From Arthrobacter sp. U41 (GTDB lineage: Bacteria > Actinomycetota > Actinomycetes > Actinomycetales > Micrococcaceae): 64,000 bases of DNA. The position numbers and the translations under genes are program-made. Below the pieces are notes generated by a model, which was not told the DNA's origin, did no database searches, and saw nothing but the letters and a program-made list of their open reading frames with translations. The stretch lies in assembly GCF_001750145.1 (NCBI RefSeq), contig NZ_CP015732.1, positions 1,178,001 through 1,242,000 on the forward strand, written 5' to 3'. Positions 49,257 to 57,357 of the stretch are shown here, in pieces; position 1 is the stretch's first letter; every line of letters begins with the position of its first letter.

Positions 49257-49625
49257 TCATTCCTTGGGCTTGGCGTAGTCGTCCATGCCCTGCCAGTCGA
49301 TAAAGACATAGGGCTCATCACCGACGACCCAGGCATCGTGCCCCGGCGGGATAATGCCGAAGTCACCCGGGCCGAACTCGTTCTCCTCGCCGTCGTCCAT
49401 AACGACCTTCAGGCGGCCCGAAACGGTATAGCCCTTGTGGGCAACCATGCAGCTGTCCGTTTGGGCGATCGGCTTGACGTGCTGGGACCACTTCCAGCCA
49501 GGCAGGAATGTCGCACGTGCCACGGTTCCGGCGTCGAGATTGACGAGCTCCACCTGGCCCATCCCGTCTTTGACGGGGCGGGTTTCCTCCGGATGGTCCA
49601 GGCTCTTGCGGATGGTTGAAGCCAT
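49257..49625 (-). CDS. Cupin-domain protein
   Basis: This 122-residue single-domain cupin starts at the ATG at 49625 with AAGGAG eight bases upstream. The barrel is seen in FLPGWKWSQHVKPIAQTDSC, then GYTVSGRLKVVMDDGEENEF, then GPGDFGIIPPGHDAWVVGDE. Metal ligands could include the first-motif histidine (WSQHV) and the second-motif histidine (PGHDAW), although the canonical first-motif HxH is reduced. The function is not evident. It is convergent with the tRNA terminator region and divergent from the DMT transporter. Confidence 0.82.
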   Translation of the reverse strand: MASTIRKSLDHPEETRPVKDGMGQVELVNLDAGTVARATFLPGWKWSQHVKPIAQTDSCMVAHKGYTVSGRLKVVMDDGEENEFGPGDFGIIPPGHDAWVVGDEPYVFIDWQGMDDYAKPKE

Positions 49626-49742
49626 GATGGTCTCCTTTACGAATGAAGGTGAGACCGAATTTAAGACTGGCATCGCCGCCTGCCCCGGTCAAGGATGCTC
49701 GTGTCTGAGCTGGCCAGCCCCCGTCGCCACTACTGTGGGACC

Positions 49743-50657
49743 GTGAACTTCTTCCTTGCCGCCCTGGGCGTCCTCGGTGTGGCCTCCTCCGGGCCGCTTA
49801 TTGCCGCCACCCTGGGGGCCACCTCGGTCAGTGCCCTGGCTATCGCCTTCTGGCGCAACGCGATCGGATCCGTCGTTATGGCCGGACCCGTGCTGGCTCG
49901 GAACCCGCGCCAGTTTGGCAGGGTGACGGGTAGGGAGTTTGGCTGGTCACTGGCGGCTGCGATCTCGCTGGCACTGCACTTCGCCTGCTTCATCACCTCG
50001 CTACAGTTGACCTCCGTCGCGGCGGCCACCGCCCTCGTCTGCCTACAGTCCGGCTGGATCGCCGTCTTCCAGCTTCTCCGGGGCGTCAGACACCGCTGGC
50101 CGGTCCTGGCCGGCCTGGGGATAGCCTTCGGCGGCGTTGTGGTGATTACGGGGTTCGACATGGGCAGCTCACCGGAGGCGCTGCTGGGTGACCTTCTGGC
50201 GGTGGCGGGCGGTGCACTCGCGGGCGTCTACACCCTGGCCGGGGGCAAGGCGCGCCAGACGATGGGGCTGGGTGTGTACACGACCCTCTGCTACGGGATG
50301 TGCGCGGCCGCCGTCGCGCTGCTTGCCCTGTTCTCACAGCAGCCGCTGGCAGGTTTCGAAGCAGCCGGCTGGCTTGGCATCCTGGCCATTACGGTATGCG
50401 CTCAGCTGATCGGGCATACCGCCTTCAACCACCTGCTGGCCACGATGAGTCCACTGCTGGTGTCGATGATTATCCTGCTGGAGATCCCCGGTGCCGCGCT
50501 GCTCGCGGCCGCATTCCTGTCCGAAACCCTCCCGGCCGGCACCTACGCCGGCCTGGCGCTGATCCTGGTGGGCCTGGCCGTGGTCGTCCTGGGGCAGCGG
50601 AGTTCCCGGTCCGTGCGGCGCGGGTCAGCCCCGCTGGCGGAGCTGGGGGCCGACTGA
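49743..50657 (+). CDS. DMT-superfamily (EamA) transporter
   Basis: This 304-residue carrier has ten hydrophobic helices and two EamA repeats (ALGATSVSALAIAFWRNAIG in the first, ATMSPLLVSMIILLEIPGAA in the second). It is probably a metabolite or amino acid exporter. The GTG at 49743 is preferred: the TACTGT hexamer at 49731-49736 suggests a leaderless transcript, and the extra residues of the longer frame do not look like a membrane start. It ends 25 bp from the convergent GT2 gene. Confidence 0.85.
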   Translation: MNFFLAALGVLGVASSGPLIAATLGATSVSALAIAFWRNAIGSVVMAGPVLARNPRQFGRVTGREFGWSLAAAISLALHFACFITSLQLTSVAAATALVCLQSGWIAVFQLLRGVRHRWPVLAGLGIAFGGVVVITGFDMGSSPEALLGDLLAVAGGALAGVYTLAGGKARQTMGLGVYTTLCYGMCAAAVALLALFSQQPLAGFEAAGWLGILAITVCAQLIGHTAFNHLLATMSPLLVSMIILLEIPGAALLAAAFLSETLPAGTYAGLALILVGLAVVVLGQRSSRSVRRGSAPLAELGAD

Positions 50658-50682
50658 CTTCCTAAGGCCGGCGCCGGCAGCG

Positions 50683-51558
50683 CTACTGGCCGCCGCGGCG
50701 GGCTGGCTGGGCCGTGTTGACGGTGTGGATCGCGCGGAGCAGCTTGGCCGGGAAGTAAACTGAGAAGAAGACGACCATGGGGGCCTTGAGCGCCATCTTT
50801 TTGACGTTGTGCGCCTTGTACGTGCGGTCGAAGCGCGTCACGTAGTAGCGGTAATCCCGGGGAGAATCTTCCAGCCGGCGGGCGGACATTCCGGAGACCA
50901 TCTGGGGCCAGTACTGGATCCGGAGCTCGTGGTCGGCCAGGTGCAGGGACAAGTCGATGTCCTCGTGCATCTCGTCCTTCTCGTCCCGGCAGGTCTCGGT
51001 CCGGATGATTTCCCACGCCGACCGGCGCAGGGCCATGTTGGACCCAAAGAGAAAGTGATACTGGTGCTTGGCCAGTTTGAGCATCAGCTGGCGCATCTTG
51101 TCGTCGGCCTTCAGGCCGAACCGCCGCATCGGCATGTCGTAGTAGACCACCGGGCCGGTCGCGGCGTGCACGTTCTGGTCGCGGAAGGCCTTCTGAACCT
51201 GTTCAACCCAGTCGGGCTCGAGGACGGAATCGGCGTCGATCCGGCCAAGGATGTCCCCTGTGGCATGGTCGAGCCCGAAGTTGCGGGTGGGGATGAGGCC
51301 CTGGTCCCGATCCTGACTGAGCAGGATGATTGGACTCTCCGGATATTCCAATTGCATCTGCCGGACGATATCGGCAGTGCGGTCCTTCGACATGTTGTCC
51401 ACGACGATGATCTCGTGCGCCGGGACAGACTGGTACACGGCAGCGATCAGGCACTGCCGGATGACGCTTTCCTCGTTGTAGGCCGGGATGACAATAGACA
51501 CAGCAGGGGTCTGCACAGCATCGTATAAAGCATCCTCAGAGGATTTTTCGGGTGACAT
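50683..51558 (-). CDS. Family 2 glycosyltransferase
   Basis: This 291-residue GT-A fold enzyme has the N-terminal VSIVIPAYNEESVIRQCL, the nucleotide-sugar motif VDNMSKDRTADI, the metal-binding DAD in GRIDADSVLEPDW and the acceptor-side HEDIDLSLHL. The C-terminal part has one hydrophobic stretch (APMVVFFSVYFPAKLL), so it may attach to the membrane. It stands alone, and the acceptor is unknown. The start ATG at 51558 agrees with family length. Confidence 0.85.
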   Translation of the reverse strand: MSPEKSSEDALYDAVQTPAVSIVIPAYNEESVIRQCLIAAVYQSVPAHEIIVVDNMSKDRTADIVRQMQLEYPESPIILLSQDRDQGLIPTRNFGLDHATGDILGRIDADSVLEPDWVEQVQKAFRDQNVHAATGPVVYYDMPMRRFGLKADDKMRQLMLKLAKHQYHFLFGSNMALRRSAWEIIRTETCRDEKDEMHEDIDLSLHLADHELRIQYWPQMVSGMSARRLEDSPRDYRYYVTRFDRTYKAHNVKKMALKAPMVVFFSVYFPAKLLRAIHTVNTAQPARRGGQ

Positions 51559-51665
51559 TCCCCCAAATTTAGCATCAACGGGGTTCCCCCGGCCCGCCGG
51601 CGGGCAATGCCCCGGCTACGAACTGGTAAACATCGCACGCAGCCACTGCACGCAAGCACTGAACG

Positions 51666-51705
51666 AAAAAAAGGGAGGAATCCCGCCGATGGCGGAATCC
51701 CTCCC
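51666..51705 (-). terminator. Rho-independent terminator (minus strand)
   Basis: Arms 51673-51687 and 51691-51705 pair over 15 bases, with two weak pairs and a three-base loop. On the minus strand the stem runs into seven T (A-run 51666-51672). It ends the transcript of the gene at 51740-52720. Confidence 0.9.
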
Positions 51706-51739
51706 TCGATGGCTGCTCGCGGGCAGCACCCAGGCTCTC

Positions 51740-52720
51740 TTAGAGGCCTGTGCTCTTGTCCGAGCCGTTGTTGCGGCTGGCGGCGATGTTGCGGACCGCA
51801 GTCTTGGCATCGGTGGCAACCTTGGCCGAAGCTTCCTGGCTGTCCTCGACAGCGTCGGTCGCCGCGTGCTTTGCGGTGTCCGCGGCGTCATCGGCGGACT
51901 TGGCAACGTCGGCCGAAGCGTCCGCTGCGGTGTCCGCGGCTGCAACCGTCGCTGCGCCGGCGTTGTCAGCGGCTTCCTTGACGGAATCCTTGACCTCGTT
52001 GACGGTGGTGGCCGGCACGGGCGCGGGCGTCACCGGAGCCGGCGTCTTCCACGGATCCTCGACCGGCTTGGAGGCCTTCCAGGCGGCGACACCGGCGGCC
52101 ACGGCCGCGGCAATGACGCCGAAGATCAGCAGTCCGCGGTGCTTGGGCTTCTCCGGCTTGACCAGTTCGAGGCCGACGGCCTTGCCGGCCTGGTTGGCAG
52201 CGCCCTTGAGATGGCTTCCCGCCGTCTTCGCCTGCTCCTGGACGGCGTGGATAATCCCCACATCGCCGAGCCTCTGGGCAACCGCATCCACGTGGGCCGG
52301 AGCGCTCTCAAGCGTCCGGTGCACAGCATCGGAGGCGTGGCCGATCTGGTCCGAGAGCTTCGGCAGATACTCGACGACGACCCGGTCGCGTGCGTTGGCG
52401 ATGACCGGCGTCGCCTTGTCCAGTGCCTCATGCAGGCGCGGGGTGGCGCCTTCGACGGCGTCGTGGATCTTCGGAGCGAGGTGTGCCAGTCCGTCCTGGA
52501 TGCGCGGGGTTACCGTCGCAACACCGTCGGCGAGGTTGTAGGCCGCCGACTTGAGGCCTTCCTGGATCTTGGGAGAAGCGGTATCCAGACCCTGCTGCAG
52601 GCGCGGAACAGCCCAGTTCACTGCTGCTTCAACCCGCGGGGTGGCCCATTCCATGGCGTTCTCTACTCCGGTGCTGACTGACTGCTCCAGCTCCCGGGCA
52701 ATACGATCCGTTTTCTTCAC
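51740..52720 (-). CDS. Repeat-rich single-pass membrane protein, unknown function
   Basis: I do not recognise a named family. The 326-residue product has an N-terminal half (1-160) built from amphipathic helical repeats of about 22 residues with a TPR/SPK-type core (ATPRVEAAVNWAVPRLQQGL, then TASPKIQEGLKSAAYNLADG), similar in style to apolipoprotein or late-embryogenesis proteins. A membrane helix lies near 195-215 (RGLLIFGVIAAAVAAGVAAW). The C-terminal 100 residues are Ala/Asp/Lys-rich and probably helical too. A scaffold or stress role is possible. It stands alone with its own terminator; no motif gives a reaction. Confidence 0.8.
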   Translation of the reverse strand: MKKTDRIARELEQSVSTGVENAMEWATPRVEAAVNWAVPRLQQGLDTASPKIQEGLKSAAYNLADGVATVTPRIQDGLAHLAPKIHDAVEGATPRLHEALDKATPVIANARDRVVVEYLPKLSDQIGHASDAVHRTLESAPAHVDAVAQRLGDVGIIHAVQEQAKTAGSHLKGAANQAGKAVGLELVKPEKPKHRGLLIFGVIAAAVAAGVAAWKASKPVEDPWKTPAPVTPAPVPATTVNEVKDSVKEAADNAGAATVAAADTAADASADVAKSADDAADTAKHAATDAVEDSQEASAKVATDAKTAVRNIAASRNNGSDKSTGL

Positions 52721-52875
52721 AACTACCTCCCGATTAATGTGACGGTTCTGCTGTTAGCCTACGTGTCCCAGACCTCACCGGCTATTCTTCAGGCCGATTT
52801 GGGCCGGATTTCACCCAGCGCGGAACTGGCGGACCGGCCCTGTGTGTGACGGGCTGTCATGGAAGAATAGGGCCC

Positions 52876-53421
52876 ATGACTGCCATCGCAACTGCAAAAG
52901 CAACCATCCACACGAGCCTGGGCGACATTGTCGTCAACCTCTTTGGCAACCACGCCCCCAAGACGGTCGAGAACTTCGTCGGCCTGGCCACGGGCGAGAA
53001 AGCCTGGACGCATCCGGAATCCGGTGAGGACAAGACGGGTACGCCGCTGTATAACGGAACCATCTTCCACCGCATCATCAAGGACTTCATGATCCAGGCG
53101 GGCGACCCCCTGGGCCGGGGCGTCGGCGGACCGGGCTACAAGTTCGACGATGAAATCCACCCGGAGCTGACGTTCAACGAGCCGTACAAGCTGGCCATGG
53201 CCAACGCCGGCATCCAGATGGGCCGCGGCACCAACGGCTCGCAGTTCTTTATCACCACGATCCCGACCGGCTGGCTGCAGGGCAAGCACAGCATCTTCGG
53301 CGAGGTGGCCGATGAGGACTCGAAGAGGGTTGTCGACGCCATCGAGGGTGTCCGCACCGGGATGGGCGACCGCCCGGTCGAGGACGTCACCATCAACAGC
53401 ATTGACGTAGAAAAGCTCTAA
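52876..53421 (+). CDS. ppiA: Peptidyl-prolyl cis-trans isomerase (cyclophilin)
   Basis: This is a 181-residue cyclophilin-type isomerase that assists protein folding. The active-site region FHRIIKDFMIQAGDPLGRG contains the catalytic Arg and the Phe/Met/Gln residues. MANAGIQMGRGTNGSQFFIT and WLQGKHSIFGEV are also typical. The ATG at 52876 is chosen; the ten extra residues upstream lie in a region without a ribosome-binding site. No signal peptide is present, so it is cytosolic. It is followed by the rhomboid gene, ten bases away. Confidence 0.95.
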   Translation: MTAIATAKATIHTSLGDIVVNLFGNHAPKTVENFVGLATGEKAWTHPESGEDKTGTPLYNGTIFHRIIKDFMIQAGDPLGRGVGGPGYKFDDEIHPELTFNEPYKLAMANAGIQMGRGTNGSQFFITTIPTGWLQGKHSIFGEVADEDSKRVVDAIEGVRTGMGDRPVEDVTINSIDVEKL

Positions 53422-53430
53422 GCCCACAGC

Positions 53431-54312
53431 ATGAGCTACGGACTTCCGGCGGCAGAGCCGTCCGCGCAGATCCCGGTGTGCCCACGGCACCCGGACCGGC
53501 CCGCCTATGTGCGCTGCCAGCGATGCGGGCGCCCTGCGTGCCCCGACTGCCAGCGGGCGGCCGCCGTCGGATTCCAATGCGTTGACTGTGTCAACGAAAC
53601 AAAGCGCACCACCCCGGAGGTCAGGACCGTCTTCGGCGGTGCTGTGACCGCCGGCAAGCCCCTGGTCACCTTTTCCATCATCGGTCTCTGTGTCCTGGTT
53701 TTTGTTCTCCAGTGGCTGATCCCCAACGACAGGATCTACCAGGACCTGGCATTCGCCACCGTTTATGCCACCCCGGATTATGGGGTTTTCGAACCCTGGC
53801 GGATGGTGACGTCCGCCTTCCTCCATTCCCAGGGTTTCTTCCTCCATATCGTGCTCAACATGTACATGCTCTGGGTGTTTGGACAGGCACTCGAACCGCT
53901 GTTGGGACGAATCCGCTTCCTGGCGGTCTATTTGATCTCCGCCTTCGGCGGATCCGTCGGCTACCTCCTGCTGACGCCGGGCTACGTACCGGGTCAGCCG
54001 CTGAGCGGCGTTGTGGGTGCTTCGGGTGCCATTTTCGGGCTCTTCGGCGCCATGCTCGTAGTCCAGCGCCGCCGCGGCGGCGACACCAGGCAACTTTGGG
54101 TGCTGATCATCATCAACGGCGCCATCGGATTCGTGGTCCCCTCGATTGCCTGGCAGGCCCACCTTGGTGGCGCAGTCACCGGTGCACTGTGCGCCGCCGT
54201 CCTCGCTTACACCCCCCGCGGCCCGCGGCAGGGTCTGCTGCAGGCCGGTGGTCTGGTGCTGGTCATCGCCCTGCTGATCGCAGTCTCTGCCCTCAGGGTC
54301 GCCACCGCCTGA
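53431..54312 (+). CDS. Rhomboid-family intramembrane serine protease
   Basis: This 293-residue protease has an N-terminal cysteine-rich zinc-binding segment (CPRHPDRPAYVRCQRCG, then CPDCQ) and a rhomboid core with six helices. The catalytic dyad lies in GASGAIFG (Ser near 197) and AWQAHLGG (His near 248), and the HIVLNMYMLW motif of helix 2 is present. The zinc finger is common in actinobacterial rhomboids. It is in one direction with ppiA. The substrate is unknown. Confidence 0.92.
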   Translation: MSYGLPAAEPSAQIPVCPRHPDRPAYVRCQRCGRPACPDCQRAAAVGFQCVDCVNETKRTTPEVRTVFGGAVTAGKPLVTFSIIGLCVLVFVLQWLIPNDRIYQDLAFATVYATPDYGVFEPWRMVTSAFLHSQGFFLHIVLNMYMLWVFGQALEPLLGRIRFLAVYLISAFGGSVGYLLLTPGYVPGQPLSGVVGASGAIFGLFGAMLVVQRRRGGDTRQLWVLIIINGAIGFVVPSIAWQAHLGGAVTGALCAAVLAYTPRGPRQGLLQAGGLVLVIALLIAVSALRVATA

Positions 54313-54342
54313 CCCCGCTTCGCGTGGGTGTCTTGGCGCCCA

Positions 54343-54394
54343 TTCGTCACAGGTGGCCGCTATGGGGCCTCCCGCGGCGGCCATCTGTGACGAA
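54343..54394. repeat. Long inverted repeat after the rhomboid gene
   Basis: The 18-base arm TTCGTCACAGGTGGCCGC (54343-54360) pairs with 54377-54394 through one G-U pair, around a 16-base spacer. Like the element at 8263-8325 it is a gene-end hairpin without a U-run. Confidence 0.7.
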
Positions 54395-54447
54395 CCGCTG
54401 AGCCCTGGGCGAGCCCCGGGGCTGCCACCCCTCCTCGACTTCCGGAT

Positions 54448-54479
54448 AACCCGCCGCTGAGCCTAATCTGCGGCGGGTT
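54448..54479 (+). terminator. Candidate terminator of ppiA-rhomboid
   Basis: A 10-bp stem (AACCCGCCGC with GCGGCGGGTT) closes a 12-base loop and is followed by CTTGCG. The U-run is weak. Confidence 0.6.
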
Positions 54480-54656
54480 CTTGCGTTCATCCCTGTTGGG
54501 AATCACGACGTTCCAGCCCAGTTGCCCGGCGCCGGAACGGTGCGCGGGTCCCTGGAACGGTGCGCGGGTCCCTGGAACCGATACTTTCCGCGGCTGCCTC
54601 GGTGTGGAGCCGGAAGGAACTGCGCGGGAACGTCGGGCCCTGCGCGGCATAGGCGG

Positions 54657-55461
54657 TTTTCCACAGCGTATTCCCCTTTTCCACAGCCCGCTCCGGCCCG
54701 GACGGGCCCTTTTACGCTGCCGCGACCGTTGCCCTCGGGCGGACGACGGGTCGTGCCGCAGGGCCTCTCAGAGTTTTCCACAGGGGTTATCCACACTGTT
54801 GGTAACTTACACGTCTGTAGTTCATCGACCGTCCCCGGATCTGAGGGCCACACCGGGCGATTCCGGTCCGGGACCCGGATAGATCTCCACAATTGTGGAT
54901 AACTCCTGTGGCCGGCCCTGTGGTTAAGTGGACAACCCCGGGCCGACCTCCGCGGCCGGCCACCATGGGACGCCGGTCGGGTGCGCTGAACAGCAAAGAC
55001 CGCACTCCCGCGCCGCAACGGACCCCGGATCAAATCTGATTTCAACAGGGTTATTCACAGTGTTAATAACTTGTCGCTCCAAGTAAACGGGCGGAATTGC
55101 CGCGATACAGGGCCCGCTACGTGCGAGAACCAACCCTGGAGCTGCGTTATCCCCACCTGTGGATAAGTTGTGGGTATTCGACTGTTGTTAAGTGGATAAC
55201 TCCACCCGGGGCCGCGGCGAGCTGAAACTACGGTGGAGTCAGCGCCCCACGGTTGCCGGTTCAACGATCGGAAAGCATTGCCGGGAACTTATCCACAGGG
55301 AGTCCACACTGTTAATAACTAACGGGCCTGTCTTTCCGGGTGGACCTGGCTTCCCGCACTGGATTCTGATGGCCACAGTGCCCGGGGAAGGCGGTATGCA
55401 GGGGCCGGAGTCCGCAAATAGTTTTCAACATTGTGGATAACTTCGACCCGAGTTGTGCACA
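54657..55461. other. Second DnaA-box array, oriC-like
   Basis: This gene-free region has five perfect TTATCCACA boxes: 54787-54795, 54894-54902 (reverse), 55158-55166 (reverse), 55289-55297 and 55432-55440 (reverse). One-mismatch boxes lie at 54657, 54677, 54774, 54919, 55051, 55147 and 55191. An AT-rich motif of the form CTGTTAATAACT recurs next to boxes at 54796, 55060, 55182 and 55309. The copy AGTGTTAATAACT (55059-55071) is an exact 13-mer match, in reverse, to 38557-38569 in the presumed oriC. No protein motif is found in its ORFs. It may titrate DnaA or be an accessory or relic origin. Confidence 0.75.
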
Positions 55462-55470
55462 CCGGCGGTC

Positions 55471-56076
55471 TCAGCGTGGCCAGACCCCCGAGCTGCCCCG
55501 GCGGTGGCTGTCCACCAGATGGGTGTCGATCATGCCGATCGCTTCCATCAGCGCGTACATCGTGGTGGGCCCGACAAAAGCGAAGCCCCGCTTCCGCAGT
55601 GCCTTGGACAGGGCAATCGACTCTGCCGAGGTGGTGGGGATTTCCGCGTGGCAGGTCGGCTCCGGCGTGGACTCCGGCTGGAAGGCCCAGACGAAGTCAA
55701 CCAGCCCGGCGTCGTCCCTCAGGGCAACAGTGGCCTGGGCGTTGGTGATGGCGGCCCGGATCTTGAGCCGGTTGCGGACGATTCCGGTGTCGAGGAGCAG
55801 CCGGTCCACATCCGCCTCAGTGAACGCGGCGACCGTCTCGGGATGGAACCCGTGAAACGCGGTCCGGAACGCTGGCCTTTTCCGGAGAATGGTGGCCCAG
55901 GACAGCCCAGCCTGGGAGGCCTCGAGGCTGATGCGCTCGTAAAGGCCCTGCTCGTCCCGCACCGGCATTCCCCACTCGGTGTCGTAGTAAGCGCGCAGCA
56001 TCGGATCCACAGCCGCCCAGGGGGGCCGGGCCAGGCCGTCGTCGCCAATTACCGAGCCGGTCACTGCCGGGGCCAT
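55471..56076 (-). CDS. tag: DNA-3-methyladenine glycosylase I
   Basis: This 201-residue base-excision repair enzyme of the Tag family removes 3-methyladenine. The family core is clear: YDTEWGMPVRDEQGLYERIS, then LEASQAGLSWATILRKR, then FAFVGPTTMYALMEAIGMID. In the E. coli enzyme a zinc ion is held by two Cys and two His near the two ends. Here the first Cys is missing (RPPWA), the first His is Tyr (AYYDTEWG), and the second Cys is not present, so the zinc site appears lost. The start ATG at 56076 is consistent with the family. Confidence 0.88.
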   Translation of the reverse strand: MAPAVTGSVIGDDGLARPPWAAVDPMLRAYYDTEWGMPVRDEQGLYERISLEASQAGLSWATILRKRPAFRTAFHGFHPETVAAFTEADVDRLLLDTGIVRNRLKIRAAITNAQATVALRDDAGLVDFVWAFQPESTPEPTCHAEIPTTSAESIALSKALRKRGFAFVGPTTMYALMEAIGMIDTHLVDSHRRGSSGVWPR

Positions 56077-56144
56077 GGGGATTCCTTCGCTCGATGATTT
56101 CGCTGTTCCAGCATTATCGGCCGGTTGGCGGCGCCGGCGTTAAC

Positions 56145-56181
56145 GCGAAGGACCGGCACACAGGGTGTGCCGGTCCTTCGC
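56145..56181 (-). terminator. Perfect hairpin after crgA
   Basis: Arms of 17 bases (GCGAAGGACCGGCACAC and its complement) close a three-base loop, 15 bases after the crgA stop. No U-run follows on the minus strand, so termination efficiency is uncertain; tag lies beyond it. Confidence 0.75.
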
Positions 56182-56195
56182 TAGTGCCAGGAGGT

Positions 56196-56450
56196 TCAGG
56201 AACGCCAGCGGGTGGTCATCAGGAACCCGATGATGGCGATGCCAAAGCCGGCGACGATGTTTCCGGATCCCCAAGCGGCGACGGGAAGGGCGCCTTCGCT
56301 GATGTAGAAGGTGATAATCCACAGGAGGCCGAGGATCATCAGGCCGAACATCACCGGCTTGAACCAGACCGGGTTCGGCTTGTTCGCGCGCGGGGCGGAG
56401 GTCTGCGTCGTGGCGGGGGTGGTGCTTTTACGGCGCTTTGACTCGGGCAC
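56196..56450 (-). CDS. crgA: Cell division protein CrgA
   Basis: This 84-residue two-helix membrane protein of the CrgA family interacts with FtsZ and septal wall enzymes in mycobacteria and coordinates septation in Streptomyces. A basic, Thr-rich N-terminus leads to WFKPVMFGLMILGLLWIITF and WGSGNIVAGFGIAIIGFLMT. The GTG start has AGGAGG six bases upstream. It lies between tag and the pabA-pknB block as in other actinobacteria; the sortase gene that often sits here is missing. Confidence 0.94.
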   Translation of the reverse strand: MPESKRRKSTTPATTQTSAPRANKPNPVWFKPVMFGLMILGLLWIITFYISEGALPVAAWGSGNIVAGFGIAIIGFLMTTRWRS

Positions 56451-56699
56451 GGGTCCTCCTAGGCGGCTGGAACAAGGAGCTGGACCATGGCTTGATATCC
56501 TGCAAGAAGGAATACACCGGCGGTCAACGTGCTCTTGGTCCTGTTTGAGTTCTTATTCGGAGCCAATTCTAGCCGTAATTCAGGCCACGGGGGTGTCCGC
56601 CGCGAACGTCCGGGAGGCAGTGATGGTCCGGTTCCCTTTTTCCTGGATGGCAAAATCCACCCAGTTCACTGATTCAACGATTGGTTCAGCAAGGCACCC

Positions 56700-57341
56700 A
56701 TGAGCACAACCAAAATCCTCGTCGTCGACAACTACGACAGCTTTGTGTACACCCTGGTGGGCTATCTCCAGGAACTGGGCGCGGAGACCACGGTGGTCCG
56801 CAACGACGACGTCACCCTGGCCGAGGCGATCGACCTGGCGGAAGCGCGCGACGGCGTACTCATCTCGCCGGGTCCCGGCAACCCCGCCGGCGCGGGGGTC
56901 TGCATCGAGTTGATCAAGTGGTGCGGAAGCCACAACAAACCGATGCTGGGTGTCTGCCTGGGACACCAGGCGCTGGCTGAGGCCTACGGCGGAACGGTCA
57001 CGCATGCGCCGGAGCTGATGCACGGCAAGACCTCACTGGTGGAGCACCACGGCAACAGTGTGTTCGCCGGCCTGCCCTCCCCTTTCACCGCGACCCGCTA
57101 CCACTCCCTTGCAGCCGTCCGCGAGAGCATCCCGGACGTCCTGGAGATCACCGCTGAGACGGGGACCGGGGTCGTCATGGGGCTTCAGCACCGCACAGCG
57201 CCGCTCTGCGGGGTGCAGTTCCACCCGGAATCCGTGCTGACCGAAGGCGGCTACCAGATGCTTGGGAACTGGCTTGAATCCCTCGGCATGGCCGGGGCGG
57301 CCCAGCGTGCAGCGGCGCTGAGCCCGCTCATCAAGCACTAG
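56700..57341 (+). CDS. pabA: Aminodeoxychorismate/anthranilate synthase glutaminase
   Basis: This 213-residue class I glutamine amidotransferase supplies ammonia for 4-amino-4-deoxychorismate (folate) or anthranilate (tryptophan). The triad residues are in GVCLGHQAL (Cys near 81) and VQFHPESVL (His and Glu near 176-178). The oxyanion strand SPGPGNP is also present. No synthase partner lies in the window, so pabA versus trpG is decided by position only: this locus near crgA and pknB is annotated as pabA in actinobacteria. It is convergent with pknB (16 bp gap). Confidence 0.88.
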   Translation: MSTTKILVVDNYDSFVYTLVGYLQELGAETTVVRNDDVTLAEAIDLAEARDGVLISPGPGNPAGAGVCIELIKWCGSHNKPMLGVCLGHQALAEAYGGTVTHAPELMHGKTSLVEHHGNSVFAGLPSPFTATRYHSLAAVRESIPDVLEITAETGTGVVMGLQHRTAPLCGVQFHPESVLTEGGYQMLGNWLESLGMAGAAQRAAALSPLIKH

Positions 57342-57357
57342 ACCCGACCCGGCAAAC

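Noticed and set aside
55192..55440. 82-residue plus-strand frame in the distal DnaA-box array
   Set aside because: It spans several DnaA boxes and lacks a start signal and any family motif; the region is better read as non-coding.
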